Assembly (NCBI GenBank): GCA_022376515.1
Contig: WTXI01000012.1
Location: 310,001-374,000, forward strand
Direction: 5' to 3'
DNA from: Lactifluus volemus
Taxonomy: Eukaryota; Basidiomycota; Agaricomycetes; Russulales; Russulaceae
DNA length: 64,000 nt
The notes under the pieces were generated by a model. The model was not told where the DNA came from, searched no databases, and saw only the letters and a program-made list of their open reading frames with translations. The number at the start of each line of letters is the position of its first letter. Position 1 is the first letter of the stretch. Position numbers and translations under genes: made by a program. Positions 1-13,139 of this stretch are shown here, in pieces.

Positions 1-3000
1 CATATCTTGTATTCTTTTGGCTTTCTACTGCGAAGAGCGCCCCCAGTACGGCTACCACGACTGTCATTTCTCTTGCAACACGCAAATTTTTGTCCTGCAA
101 CAGCCTATCGCGCCTTGTTAGCAGATACCTCTTCTTTCTTGTCACTCTTGCACTGACGTCGGGACCTACCGCCGGGTCATAGTGGATCTCTCGCCCACCT
201 CGGCATCGCACTTTCTGTTGTCCCTATCCCTTTTCCACACACACGCCCTCGATCGACTGTTAGGAGTACTAACAAGTTGCAAGTACCTTCACGTCCTAGA
301 CCTAATTATTTCGTCCTACACTCTCAAGCGCGCATAGGGAGTGTCTTGTATTTTGTCGTTGGATGCAGTTCACTGAATCGTACTTTTTTTTTCTCACCCT
401 CTCATTTTGTGAAGTCATTTGCGCCTATGGCCGGAATCAAGATTCAGAATCATTCACAAGGTGTTTGGTGATGCAATGATGCGATTTTCTCCCTCACGAT
501 TACGTTTCTGTGATATGTCATTTGTAATATTCACTTTCGCAGTCTATTAGTGTTTAGGGACCTAATATAAGCCCAAAGTGCGTCTTGTTAAGCATCCGCA
601 GTAATTGTTGATCCAATCCCTTTTTGTTCCCTCAGGTTTCAGTGAAGCTCCTGCATCATCAGGTACTAAGTGTGGCCACCCCATTTTCCGCCATTCTTCG
701 TTGCGCAGTCTATCGGATCCTGTTCTTTGTTGTTCATTCACTTCATATACCACCACCCGGTCGTTGTTGCCTCAGGTTCTGCTGCAGCCGTCACATCTTT
801 TTCTTTGTGGGTATGCTTTACCTGTCAACATACCAAGTTATTCTCTGGACACAGGGTGACTACAAGATGGAGATGATAAAACGGGTTTTGCTGATGTCAG
901 TATCACCGATGGAGGTGAGCGTTTGGATGAAATTAGACTCGACACTAGCAATGAACTCTATTTACACTTGGCTTGGTGAACTGCATCAAAGTGCGCCACC
1001 CCACTGGATGAGATTTTACACGTGGGAACATGTTCCATAAATGGGAAATCTGGTACAACACCGAGCTGCGGTCCATAGATTCTTGAAATTTTTTTATCAG
1101 CATTTTTTCGGCCTTTATGTACCGGCCTTTGATCTCTTGAGAGGATCCGACCCTTTTCAACCCCCCACCATGGTCCCCCTTGTTGAGATTTACCAAACGC
1201 TCTCCGTTTGCTTTCATTCTTGTTCCACCTGATCGAAATGCTCCCGAAGTGACTCGCAGCTCTTCACAAGGACGCGCGTCCGTCTAGGCCAGCACTATGA
1301 CTCTTGCTTACGAGGCGCGCGGCTAGACCACATCTCATTTATTTATTCTCTGGCTTCCATTGGGGGTCTATCTGCGTCCCACCTTCCCGTCTGTCCCCGT
1401 CACCGGACCCTACCTAAGTAGCTGTCTTTACCCAGTCTGCACCGATGGCCTCCTTTTCTAGCAATATGAGTACTCACATTGTATCGTTTTCACGGCTTCA
1501 CGGGATAGTGGTTCTCGATATCTATTTGATGGCTGCCAAGTCATCTGAGGCTCGCCCTGCTCCTGTGGTTCTATGTTCCGTACCGCGCCATATCTCTGCC
1601 ACATAGGGTCCGCCCCTTTTCCGCGGTCAGCTGTCCATTTGCTACACCTATATGCGGGGCCTGGAGTGCAAGAGTGAACTTGCGTGTCGCGTCTCGCATG
1701 CACCTGTGCGCCTGCTCGGAAGGACCCGGGATACCCCCGGTTCGATTTCCGAACCAAGCTGCCTTGCGAAGCGCGGGAACACGTACTAGTCACTTCCCTC
1801 AAACGCCCCTGAACCATTCCGGCATATCGATCGTGGATACGAACATGCTGCGCACATTCCTGTACGTTATGGCGTACTTCCCACCCTTGCACACCGCCAC
1901 TTGAGGCTGTGCCGCCCTCGCAGATCTAACTCCTTTCTACCATCTCCTCCCGGTGCTGTGCACGGGCCACACAGATAGCGCAACAACTGTGAGCCGTACT
2001 TCAATGATGCACTGCCACGAGAAGGACCCACTTCGTCCGCGACTGCGGGTGGCGCATGGCACATGGGTACGTGTAACATGCGTCACCCATATCATCACCA
2101 CCTCTCTCGTCACCGTGATGTGGCGGGAGTTGACAGACACCGTGTGCTAGGCTCCATACCATGCCAAGCCACGCCATGGCCGCACCATCGCCTCCTCATC
2201 TCCGTCTTCCTCCTCCCGTGCGCCCCATTAGGCTCATCCCCTCCTACTTCCCGTGCATGCTTCCTAATCACCTCATCCACCTGCTCGAGCTCGTCGGCCT
2301 CGTCTGGCCCTTCTCGGGGATTCTGCGCGACAAGACTTTATCCCTTGCTGGTTCCGTTCCGTCCTGTTCCGCTCATATGTTTCTGTCCGTGCTTCGGCCG
2401 CACGTCCGACAGCGCGCTTTAGTTGGCAGGATTAACTTCGGGGTTTCAGCACTTCATTAAGCAAGGCTCCCCCATCCCACGCACCTCTTCATAGACCCAT
2501 ATATGTATCAGAATCGAGATTGTAAGAACAGGACAGCTGGAAGCACTATCCATATGTAATGGGTACCCTCCCAGCGGGGATGAATGTTCCAGCAAGTAGG
2601 CAGGAGGCGCCGTAGGTCAGAGGAGGGGACAGTCAGGAACCGTCTGGCAAAGAGACTCCAGACACTAGACCTGAGACGTAAATTCTGTGCATGTGCTACA
2701 AACACCGATGGGGTGGACATCCGTCTATCTCGCTCCCACCCCGGGCTCTCGCTCCGAATTGCTCGCTAGCCAGCCCCAACAGTCTCGCCTTTCTCCTGTC
2801 TGTTCGCGTGCCTGGATTTCTCTTTCGAACTAACCCTTACATGTGATGCATACGAAACGCAAGGGACCCTTTACCTTGCGGCTCCGCCACCGCCCTTGAA
2901 AGCTACAATGCACCACTTTGGCGACAACTTCTCCGTCGGCGCCGTGTCGGCTTTACAGTCACGTGGCGCCCACGCATGTGTGTCCGTTCTGTTCTGGGAT

Positions 3001-3289
3001 GTTCGATGCGCGTGGAACCTGCTCGGCAACCCGCGGGCTTATGGTGACTTGTAAGTTAGGAGCCAGACTCGGACTCGGGCTCGGACTCGGAACTCGGAAC
3101 GCGATCCGAACCCCCCGAGATGACGCGCAAAAGATCGACGGAGCGCGCGGCTGAAACCAAGCGTTCCCTCTCCATCCTAGTGGTCAGTGTATGGTTGTTT
3201 CAACTTAAAATGGTTTGCGGCTTGCGGCTGTTCCTTAATTCGGCTGGGTAAGCTTTCATGACCAACCAAATTCCTTGAGGCTGACAAAA
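1..3289. other. No recognisable gene; pyrimidine-rich intergenic sequence
   Basis: All open frames here are short (at most 144 codons), overlap on both strands and show no domain, signal peptide or consistent codon bias. The first 250 bases are pyrimidine-rich on the plus strand, like a fungal promoter or 5' leader, but no coding exon follows that I can support. A short ACTCGG-type hexamer repeat lies near 3065-3100. I see no RNA gene. Confidence 0.5.
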
Positions 3290-3876
3290 AGACCTGACTC
3301 GATCTCCGCGGGGTCTTTGGGATGGCACGAGCGTGGTGTTGCTGAGCAAAGACAGACATATTTTCCCTTTGTCCCAGCCAACACGTTTCTCGGCCCCTGC
3401 TTCTCTTTCGCCATCTATAGTTACGCTTCAGTCGGTAATTTGCACGTGTGCAAACGTGCCATGTCACTCAGCGCCGCCGCGTTTATCGGCCAGACAAAGA
3501 ATAGTACGTTGGTAGGTCAGGTGTAACGCGACGCGCAACACTAGTGGGACCTTGATACCGCACAGTTTTACGAAGTGCTGTACGTTAGTGCCGTATATTC
3601 TGACATATCCATTTGCCAGTTCCATTGTTATTACTCATGGCTTCTGTTGATCGAACCGGCTTTCGTACGTTTCTACCTTGACATTCCTCTATCGAGAGAC
3701 TGATCAGTTAAACGACGCCATACAACTGCAAGAGAATGGGATCTCAAAGTCTTGAGTTGGGCTTGAATACCCTTCTCGACTTCAACTTGCCATGTTGCTA
3801 ATCTCCCTTGCGTTACAAAATGATTCATGAATCAAGCTTTCACACACGGTCATGTTTAAAAAAGTTAGTGTTGCAT

Positions 3877-5314
3877 CTAGGACCTCAGGTACACCGTCTG
3901 AAGCCGTGTCTCCAACATACTTGCCGACGAACCGTCATGCGCCAAAACACATGGCTCCTCCTCATGCTCCCTGTCACAATATTCCAGGTAGCCAGCAGCA
4001 CCCGACAAATGAGCAACTCGACACACAGCAGCATGTAACTTGGGGTATCGCGAGTCTGGCAGCCCCATATCAGTAATTATAGTGAAACGGACTTGGTGTG
4101 GGTGGGGAAGGACATCCAGGGCAGCTTCATTTGGGTACAACAAGGTGCAGACGGTAAAATTTTTTGGAGCCCCTGTGAGAAATACCATTAAAGGGAAAAT
4201 GAGAAACACTGTATTCAACTTCCAAAGATCTAGATCGTCAAACTTTGGCAGGGAATGCAGTTTCAGTCGTAAAGTTAACCCATTGGATAAATCTATGTAT
4301 CCAGTTCGGCAAGAACGTCATTACCAAACCTATTTTATAAAATATTCTGTCTAAAATAATATCAGCCAGGACTTTGTTTTTCGTTACGAAGCTGCCGACC
4401 AGATTGTACTGCTGCCGTTGTACATCTGACATCACTTGGTAGGTTGCGTGATCAGCGACACCTGTATCCATGCAACGATAATTATCATGATGGAGGGCCT
4501 GTAAAAAGTTATAATTAAATGACATGTACCCTTGAAGAACTCACGGCTCTCTTCGCTGTGGTATGGTTGCGAGGGAGGGCCTTGTGTAATCGCAATTTAA
4601 AGAAAGCTCGACACATTTCGAATGATGGCCGGCTAGGATGTTGTGATGGAGTAGGCATCTGACCTTTGTTCTCAGGCTACCGAAGTAGCAGAAAAAGATT
4701 ACCCAGAATCACGTACTAGTAAAATGACACACAAAGGTGAATGAGGTGATCCACATAAAAAAATTGTTCTTATCAGAGTTCTGCCTGACACACTCCAAGA
4801 TCTGGTGCGCTAGCCCGGACACGCTGACCTTCAGAAGGTAGTTCAGTTTTCCAGAAGCAGATAATCCATTGGCAGACAACGAGCATAGATGAGTATAGTG
4901 TGCCCGCAGCTTTGGGTCGCGTTGTCGAGACAACATTTGGTAAGCGCAGTCAAGTTCTGACCGTCGTTTTCTGGTTCGAATGTATTCGGAGGAAGAGGCT
5001 GTTTCTTTAGAAAGGTCCCGGGCGGGCCGGGAGGGGGCTATAAAGGGTTTAGCGCTGCTATGGGTGGTGGTTCGTTTACCGTGACAGCGTGACCAACCAA
5101 CGCCACTTTCAGGCCCTACTGTACAGAATGATCTCCCCTGGGCCTTAGTACGAGCGCGTGTTCGTGTCCGCGAAAACGTACTGCTGTTTACAGCCAAAGC
5201 GGCGGACTTAATCATGATATCCTTTATTGTCCCTGACAACACCTTCTCTGACGCTGCTTCAAGTGTCTCTTTCGCGCATATATGCTTCAATTGGGAATTT
5301 ACTACATGCGCCAC
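3877..5314 (-). pseudogene. Decayed HNH-nuclease-domain protein gene, copy 1
   Basis: Read on the minus strand, three consecutive frames give pieces of what I recall as a fungal HNH-nuclease-domain protein. The N-terminal piece (5314-4709) ends with FYVDHLIH in a shifted frame; the usual motif is GKFYVDHLIR. A middle piece (4525-4238) reads DNYRCMDTGVADHATYQ, matching the first strand and Cys of an HNH core. A C-terminal piece (4218-3877) reads LPDSRYPKLHAA, CRVAHLSGAAGYL and DGSSASMLETRL, the typical tail. The pieces are out of frame with each other and the catalytic His/Asn region between them is scrambled, so this copy should be inactive. The family assignment is from memory of motifs, not a search. 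Such genes are common dispersed multicopy families in agaricomycetes; their biological role is not known to me. Confidence 0.55.
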
Positions 5315-5707
5315 TCAGTACGGGCGTATTTATCGGCTACCCGGCAGAGAGAAATCGAGTGGTAGTATTGTAAGTCGGTGACGCGACTCGGAGACGCGCG
5401 GCACTACGAACACTGGCAGTGGCCCGGGGTACCTGTTCAGGTACTACTAGTACGTACAACTCAGTAAAGCCACAGCGACCCGTCTTACGGACACCCGGCT
5501 AATGTAAAACACCTATTGTATGTTATACGACGTCCTCCTTGCGGCCAATGCGCAATTTTGGCCCAAATACAGACGTGAAATGGCAAAGGGATGTCGTAAC
5601 TTCGGGAAATACTGTAGTCACCCGTCGATCTCCACTTGATTCATTTTCAACTTGAATCACGCCACAACTTGCTATGTGTGTAATTGTTTTACAACATTAC
5701 CTTGTAT

Positions 5708-6550
5708 CTACGCCCTCAGATACATCGTCTTGCAACCGTGTCTCCAACACCCTTGCCGATGAACCATCATCTGCCATATCATGTGGATACTCCCTGTCAC
5801 ACGTCTCCAGATTGCCAGCAGCATCCGAAAAGTGAGCAATTCGACACAAGCAGCATGTAACTTGAGGTATCGCGGGTCAGGCAGCCCCATATTAGTCGTC
5901 AAATGGACTCGGCGTTGGTGGGGACGGGAAGCTACGGCTATATTGATTTGGTTTCAAGGTACAGACGGTATAAGAATTTGGAGAACCCTATGATAGATGT
6001 CATTAAGAGGAAATGAAAGCACTTTATGTTAAGCCATTATATAATCCATGTATCTTGTTGCCAGCCAGTTCAGCGAGGACGAGTTGACAATCAACTTGTC
6101 GGAGGTATGGTTCTGAAAATCGCAGCACTAAAGAAAGCCCGATCCATTTCGAGAGATGGTTGGCTAGGATGTTGCGATGGAGCAGGTATCTAGCGAAAAG
6201 AGAAGTTAGATCGTGTAGAGACGTATTACATGACATACTACAAGGCGAAAGGTGATCGATCCACATAACAATTTCCCAGTACCTTCCTATACAGAGTCGA
6301 CACACACGCCGAGATCCCACGGACAACAGCACCACCGACGTTCGATCGGTAGTTCCCAAAAGCAGTTAACCCAGACAACGAGCGTAAATGAGTGTGTGGT
6401 GCCTGCAGGTTCGGTCTCGTTCGTTGTTGAGACGGCATTCGTAAGCGTCGTGAAGCGCGACGTCATTTCCTCTGTTGGAATGGATTCGGAGGAAGGGGCT
6501 GATTCGCTGGGAAAGACGCGGGGGTTGATGGGGGATTTTGGCCGTTCCAT
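5708..6550 (-). pseudogene. Decayed HNH-nuclease-domain protein gene, copy 2
   Basis: This is a second relic of the same minus-strand gene. The N-terminal piece (6550-6238) parallels copy 3, with Ser/Pro-rich sequence followed by a frameshifted remnant of the YVDHL motif near 6260. The C-terminal piece (5902-5708) begins MGLPDPRYLKLHAA, the same as copy 1, and then shifts frame, although the underlying DNA still aligns with copy 1. The HNH core between them is shorter than in copy 1. Multiple frameshifts make a functional product unlikely. Confidence 0.5.
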
Positions 6551-6710
6551 AGTGGTACTGTAGTTTGGTTAAAGTGGACGACGACGACAGAAAAGTTTGG
6601 GTTCAAGATTGTTATCTAGTATGAAATCTCGAGTATTTGAGCATCCCGTTATGAGCTCCAATCGAACGCGATAGAACTTCAAAGGGACGCGATAGTCCCT
6701 TCTTCAACGC

Positions 6711-7067
6711 TCATCGGTGCTTTCGCGTTCTTTCTTTCTTTTCGGAGATCCGCTCCGTCGTAAGGTGATCCACATAAAATTTCCCCAACGTCAGAGTTTT
6801 GCTGACACAGCCTAATAATAATATCCCGTGGGCAGCGACGAGCTGACCTTTTAAAGATAGTCCCAAAAGTAGATAGCCCAGACAACGAGCCGAGACAAGT
6901 GTGGTGCGTGCCACAGTACAGCTTCGGTTCCTCGTACTGTAGTTCGAGACAATATTTGTAAAGCGTCGCGAAGTGCGACTATCAGATTTCTCGGTGGAAC
7001 GGATTCGGAGGTCCGGAGGAAGAGCGGATTCCCTGGAAAAGGCGGGGATTAATTTTGGCGCTGCCAT
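6711..7067 (-). pseudogene. N-terminal fragment of HNH-like gene, copy 3
   Basis: One frame of 118 codons carries ARCLGYLLLGL and, near its end, TLGKFYVDHLTTE. This is the best-preserved N-terminal region of the three copies. It stops just after this point and runs into the start of copy 2, so no HNH core or C-terminal tail follows. It helped identify the family in the other two copies. The product, if any, would lack the nuclease core. Confidence 0.5.
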
Positions 7068-7400
7068 GGCGGTGGTTCTTCAAAGTGAACAAGTTAACTA
7101 ATTGTGGTTGGCCGCCGGTGTTACGGTGTTTGCTCCCTTTTTTGGTTCCCTCGAGTTCGCCGCGAAACGTGCTTGTTGTTGTTCAAGTTGTCGAGCCAAA
7201 GCGGGACTAATCTTGTCCTTGTGTCCCTGCCCACATGTTTTCTCGGCTATACCAACCAGAGATTCAATAGAAACTTGACATGGTACTGTACTGTAAGTTA
7301 GTAACTCAGGTCCGGGTCAGGTGCGACGCGAGACGCGAGACGCACGACACTAGTGGGACCTTGATAACGTACAGTTGTACGCAGTGCTGTACGTCAAGGT

Positions 7401-9342
7401 ACAAACCGCTCCACAACCGCTCCACCTGCCACTGGCAGTAAGTTACCACCTTCCCTTGTGCAGGTGGTTCGTTTGTCTGTGTATACATCAACCATGGCAC
7501 GTTGATGCCCCGTGTCGTAAATGCAGGTCGTAACTGTTGGCTCGTGTTGTCTGGTGAAGCCACGGCAACCCGGGCCCGTGCTACGGAACGTAATGCACCT
7601 AGGTGCACGCAGCACGCAGACGTGATGGCGGGGAAGGGGGAGAAACGAATGAACGTACAAACGAAGGAAAGTCAAGTCGAAACGTATCGCACGCATCGGG
7701 GCTTTTAGTTTTTAACCTTCAACCTTTTGTGATACTGATGCCATGTCGTAGGGACATGTGTAGTACATATATATATACCGAACCGTCATGGAAACATCAT
7801 GGCGGAACTCGCCTTCCGAAGTTTTTATTGACCCAAGCAAGCAAGCAGCAACTGAAGGGGGGGGTCAAGTAGCACCGTCAAACGAAGCACAATCTCCCTC
7901 TCGTTTCAACTTTAAATCGCGCGCCGCAACGCGCGACGTGATCGAAATGGATTGTGTGGGATGATGATGATCCAATCGTTTAATTTACCTGTACGTTCGT
8001 CGCACGCGTGTAACTTACGCATGCACGTCTTGTCACTGGCAATTGCCACACGACCACTGTACCCGCGGACTTGCATGGAGACAACACAACACAATACTCA
8101 CCACGCACATGGCAAAACACAGTTACAATTCATTGCCTCATCATGCTGCTGCTGCTGCTTGTACTTTTGCCCCGATGACAACGCACGGAACATCTGAACC
8201 GAGAGGACGACGATCTTCATCCCTCAGGCTTGGGCGAAGGGGACAAAAAAACCTGTTCTTTGCGTGCAGCCCCCCTACTCCCCACCTCGGAGACTTGCAC
8301 CTCTCCTTATGGGTCGAATTCGAGTGCAACGGGCAATCGCAATACGTGCCATTGACAACCCTGCTCGTTCTGATCCGACGACCTTGCCTCGAGGCCCACG
8401 TCTCCAGTTTCCCACCTCCTTCAAGAGTTGGTATAAATATGCCGTTGATCGTATAACGTTTTGTTTTGTTGAAACCAACCAAACAAAGCGGCGCGTCGTT
8501 GAATGCCTTTTACCCTGCAGGAGCGCACGCGATCAATAAGTGGTTGTTGCCGCCGGAGAAATCACGCTATTTTCTCGGTGGCCAAAAAAGAAAAGGTCAA
8601 GTATTTATGTGGTACAGTTACAATAAGCCAAACGTATATCCGAAAACGAAGAACGAGTACAAACAAGTGAAAGGAAGAGGTTAGAGTGTGTCCATAATCC
8701 CAAAAAGGTGAATTGACCCTGATGATGGGGTTCGGGGGAGGTAAGCGGGAATTCAACCAAGTACCGATACCGAAACCTTGTAATCGTATAAGATAACCGC
8801 TTTATCCCGTATGGGCTACGTAAACCTCGCCCATGTCGTCCAATAAGAAGTCCGGCATGCGCGGGCAGACTTGTAAGCCGGCTTGGTTTCGTCAGTTGGG
8901 TAAAGTCGATGGGGAAATTGCGTTGTATGTACATGGGATATGAGGGATGTGTATAACAACGGAGGAACGACGATAAAGGGGGCCTAATCTACTCTGCGTC
9001 AACTCCAACTCGATATGCTGCCCCTCTCTCCCTCCCACGCTCGTGTGGTGAGGCCACATAGTAATCAGTAGAAGTACTACTAGTTAGTAATCGCGTCACC
9101 CTTTATCTCACCCGAGATAAGAGCAGGGAGACGATCTGTATATACAAGTAATTTTGCCGTCGTAGTCAGAAGAAAAGCAATGATACATTGAGTAAAGGGA
9201 TTAGTAAGAAAGAAAAAAGAAAAGGAAAATGACAATGAAAAGGGAAGAGCGTCCCTAAAGGTAAAAGGTAGACCATGTAGACTCGCCATCCAAGTCATTA
9301 ATGCGAGTAAGACAGTAGTGTGGTACTTTTTGCCGGGGTCGC
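7401..9342. other. Intergenic, no gene seen; 3' flank of the Sfp1-like gene
   Basis: Open frames are short and mutually overlapping. The stretch holds a CTG/GCT trinucleotide run near 8143-8158 and a short TATATATATA run near 7767. The part nearest 9342 is the presumed 3' untranslated region of the minus-strand zinc-finger gene. Confidence 0.45.
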
Positions 9343-11274
9343 TTAGAATTGCGGCTGCTGCACGGGCACCTGCTGAGCGGTATATTGCTGCTGCGGCTGA
9401 GGGAACGATGGTGATGAATAGGCCTGCGGCGAATATTGCTGCTGGCCATAGCCCTGCGTCGCATAATGCCACGACTGCGTCCCAGCCGACTTCACGGGTG
9501 ATGCCGGTGCTTGGGACGGTGTGGCAGACTGCGAAGGAGTCGATTGACGAGTATTGGTGGCTGACTTGGAGTGCTGCAAGCACTCGTGTTGCCCTGAGGC
9601 AAGTAATTGAAGGCCGATTGCCCCATGGTCGCCTGAATGCTGATAGTGGTACCCTGCGGAGATCAACGTAATCAGCCTAAATGGGGATTTCTCAACGATA
9701 ACGGAGAGCAATACGCACGAAGACCGTTCATATTCTTGTATCGCCGCTGACAATCGCCGACGCCACAGGCAAACGGGCGCAGACGCCGTTCTGCCTCACG
9801 TTCCACCTCACGGAGCTCCCCTTCGGTGATTTGTACCCCTGAGCGATCGTTCCCATTGACGACAACGCCTTTCTCCGCAAGAAGGGCTTGCAGTGCCTCC
9901 AGGTCCTTTGGTGGCGCGAAGTTGCAAGAGCCATGGGTCATGTGATACTTGAGTCCGTTGGCTTGCTTGTAAGACTTGTTGCAATTTGCCTTTGGGCAGC
10001 GGAATGGCTTGGAAAGGAGGAGTGATGAGGCGGGGCGGGAAAGAGTAGTGCTGGCACGAGGGGTGGATGTCGGTGAGGAGGCGGTGGAAGATGAGCCGGA
10101 AGCGGAGGTAGACGCCTGTGCTGAGAGAGGGTGGTATGAAGCCTGCGAGGGAGATGCCACACGCGAGCTGGAGGGCGTGTTCGCAGGTGTGGTAGAGCTC
10201 GAGCTGTATAGGAGCGTGGGGGGAACGCAGCTGTAAGGGCTACCTGGTTGGCTGCTCGAGCCACTTGCGGCTTCATGTGAAGCTTGGAGTGGTGAGGGGA
10301 TGGGATTGTAATCAGAGTAGGGCGAGTAGGGGCTGAAAGAATCCTGTGCTGAGGATAAAGCGGCGGCGATTGTGGAAGTCAATGGCCGGGAAGGAAGAAC
10401 AGTGGTGGTGTCGAAAGCAGAGACGGGGGAAGGGCATGCAGAGGGTGGTTGGGATAGAGAAAGAGGTGTGAATGAGGTCGTGGCAGCGAACGCACGTTGA
10501 GTGCTATAAGGTACCAAGGGAGTTGTTATGGGTGTGAGGGGAGGAGAGGAGGCGGATGAGGAAGCAGGAGACGAGTCAACATCGAGCTCCATGTCATCTG
10601 CGGGGTCGAATGAACCCTGCTGCCGCTGGTGGTGCTGCAGATGGTGGTGCTGGTGGGCAAGTTGATGCTGTGGGTGAGGTCGAGGACCCTGATACTGGTC
10701 GAACTTGGTATTGGGCACAGGAGATTGGTAATTATTGGGGTAAAGCTGGCTGGGTACGGCCTGTGAGCAGGGGTCGACGACGACGACGTGGGACTCTTCA
10801 AAATGCTCTACGAGGGCATGAAGATCCTGGAGATTAAGACCACAACAAGTGTAATTGCGGCACTAGAGAGTGGAACAATCGATCACTTAGCAACGGGGAT
10901 TGAAGGTGGACGCGGAGATGAGATGGTACTCACCAGCTCTTCTTCGCGTTCGATGGCCGAGAGGGCGTTGATAATAGAACCTCTGTCGGATTCAATGGAG
11001 GAAGACATCTTGCCCGCGGCAGGACTAAGAAGAGGAGAGATGATTAGAAATGGAGAGGAAGAATTGGGGAAAAGGGGACGCACTCCAAGGGATTCAAGAA
11101 CTGACTTGGGGAAGAACCGGGAAAGTGACGGTTACCGAAGGAGCCCGAGGCAAAGAAAGCGCGAGTGTAAGAGGCAGGGTTGAAGGAGCCGTTGTGAGTA
11201 GAAGAGTAGGAGGGGGATGGCATGGGATGGTCGTCTTGAAAGGGGGAATGGATGATGGGTTGAGGCTGAGCCAT
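9343..11274 (-). CDS. SFP1: Sfp1-like C2H2 zinc-finger transcription factor
   Basis: Predicted exons on the minus strand are 11274-11084, 11024-10934, 10862-9719 and 9653-9343 (578 residues). Introns of 59, 71 and 65 bp use GTGCGT, GTGAGT and GTGCGT donors, and all frames join. A degenerate first finger is at about residues 100-119 (CCGLNLQDLHALVEHFEESH). A Ser/Thr/Pro-rich region follows, then two C-terminal fingers split by a charged linker: CPKANCNKSY...HMTH (about 381-404) and CGVGDCQRRYKNMNGLRYHY (from about 460). This arrangement and the NGLKYHM and GLRYHYQHSGDHG motifs are those of Sfp1, the yeast nuclear regulator of ribosomal-protein and ribosome-biogenesis genes under TOR control. 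The last finger is rebuilt only across the final intron. The C-terminus is Gln/Ser-rich. The start is the Met of MAQPQPII; an in-frame upstream Met exists at 11364 but looks like leader sequence. The DNA-binding family is firm; target genes are inferred. Confidence 0.88.
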
Positions 11275-13116
11275 GAGAGTAGGAAGAGAGAGGGTAGTTA
11301 TATGCGCTTGGTAGTTTCGGTCCACAGTAAATATATGCGTGACTGCCGATGGACGAATTGCCAAGGTTGGCCCCTCTCAAACCCCCAGCGCGGACTATTT
11401 GTATATCGAGTCCCTTAACCCCCGTGGGAATACACACCCTCCTTCTGCCGGTCCGATCATCCCCCTTGGAGCTTCAGCTTGAGCTCAGTTAGTCGTAGTC
11501 GCACAGCTTGGCTCGTGTCCTTCACTGCTTGTTGCTTGCTGCTCTCTCCCGGTATTTCTGTTTTACCGGTACCCGTAGTTCTACACTGTCTTTTCACTGC
11601 GACCTGCTTTCCGTCTATGACCCATTTGCCTCAGTCTATTATTCAATTAAATCGTACCTGTTCTCCCCTCATCATCTATATCGGTAATTTGGATCTCCCA
11701 ATCGACGGACCCTAGACACTCCGGACCAACCTCTCCCCGAACCGAACCTCCCAATAGTTTGGCTAGCTGACTTTCCCACCTAGGCGACTAGATCCAAGAT
11801 CAGAATCTCAATCAGCTCTCTCCTCCCTTTTTCAATCATCTCAGTTTCACGGGTTCCGAATCACCGTGTGTCCCTCCCCATTCCCCTCCCCCCGTCTCCC
11901 TACATTCCCTTCTTTCCCTCATCCTCATATTCCTTTACTCTTAACCCGTAAATTCGGTAAATACCTCGTCGTCGATCACACCCTCACTCGACATCCTCGG
12001 CCCGGGATTTTCCCCCCCCCCATGATTGGGTTCGGTCGGTACCCGACCGCATCCTTCATTCTAGCCACTGTGCCCTAGATCTGGGGGATCAGATATAAAT
12101 TTACACCTATAGTCACCGTTACCTTATCCTCCCGTTTTTTTGTTTCTTGCGCTACCGTCTCCATAGACCATACCTCAACTCGAAACACTCCGAAACTCAT
12201 ATTTATTCATAATCATAATATAATCTTGTGTCCCCTAAGCAGCTGCACAACCGCAGGCTTCCGATGCGCGCGTGACCTTACCCCGCAATTGCCCTCTCTG
12301 CATGACCTTGGTACCACATGTCCAACCCTTCCATCGAACGCGCCTGACTCATGTACCAAAGAGCCTATCCCACCTCTAACTGGTCTGTCTGCACGGCCCG
12401 CGAATAAGGCACCCTCCGCTCTTGTCGGCCGGCTTGTTGGGCCCACTTGAGCGTGTTTATCACCAAAGTGTGCGCAGGCGCCAACACGTGCCAATCAACC
12501 CGGCCGCCAGCGTCTCTAGATTTGTTGTGCCCAATGTCAAGGCCAAGGTGTTTGCCCTGCGGCGCCTCCAGAGCAAGGCAAATGCAAGGTTCGCGCCCCC
12601 CACTCTATCATCATCATTCTAACCAGAAGCAGTGCCACCCCCCGAGGATCGCGGCGAACGCCATTTCATATGTTTTTAAAGAACCCTCTACACACTACGT
12701 TACATGCACCCCAGCCTGTTGATGCAATGCATCAAGAACCATGAGCTTACGGTTCACAACTAGTATAGAGCACTGATCAGGTGGTACAGTACCCTTAACT
12801 TACAGTGTGTAGTGTCGGAATATGGAAACGATGCTTCCAACTGTCAATGTCAATTCTACTTTCTCTTCCCATTCATCAACCACGTGCGTGTCCTCGTACA
12901 TATCTTATCCCGCCCCTTCTCCGTTCTACTTGCCATATTAGTTTAATCTGTTTACATACAAGTCATACATAGAGACACGTCAGTTCAATAAATGGACTCT
13001 CGCTACGATGCGAGCACACCAAGGAACAATCCGGCACAACTCCCCTACCGGCGCAGTCAATACGGTAGTGGCAGTGTAGTGTTCCAGAGGTCCTAGATGG
13101 CAGAGGTGGTGTGTGG

Positions 13117-13139
13117 TGATGATGATGATGATGATGATA
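13117..13139. repeat. GAT trinucleotide microsatellite
   Basis: About seven uninterrupted GAT/ATG units, in no supported gene. Confidence 0.85.

Larger units (their letters stand above)
3290..7400. repeat. Diverged tandem duplication containing HNH-like pseudogenes
   Basis: Three kinds of segment recur at clearly visible but imperfect identity. One (about 3892-4210 and 5718-6040) carries the C-terminal part of a decayed gene. A second (about 4530-5330, 6100-6600 and 6660-7100) carries its N-terminal part. A third flanking segment (about 3290-3600, 5190-5400 and 7100-7400) shares the words ACTAGTGGGACCTTGATA and AGTGCTGTACGT. The order of segments fits unequal crossing-over of a minus-strand gene, followed by decay. 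Confidence 0.65.

Noticed and set aside
1458..1892. 144-codon minus frame
   Set aside because: Low-information composition, no motif and overlap with plus frames; a chance opening in GC-rich DNA.
4709..5314. 201-codon minus frame as an intact novel gene
   Set aside because: The underlying DNA aligns with two other copies that need different frames, and its end covers the YVDHL motif in another frame. It is a relic, not an intact gene.
9976..10837. Plus-strand frames across the Sfp1-like gene
   Set aside because: They are antisense shadows of the Ser/Pro-rich coding exon of the zinc-finger gene.
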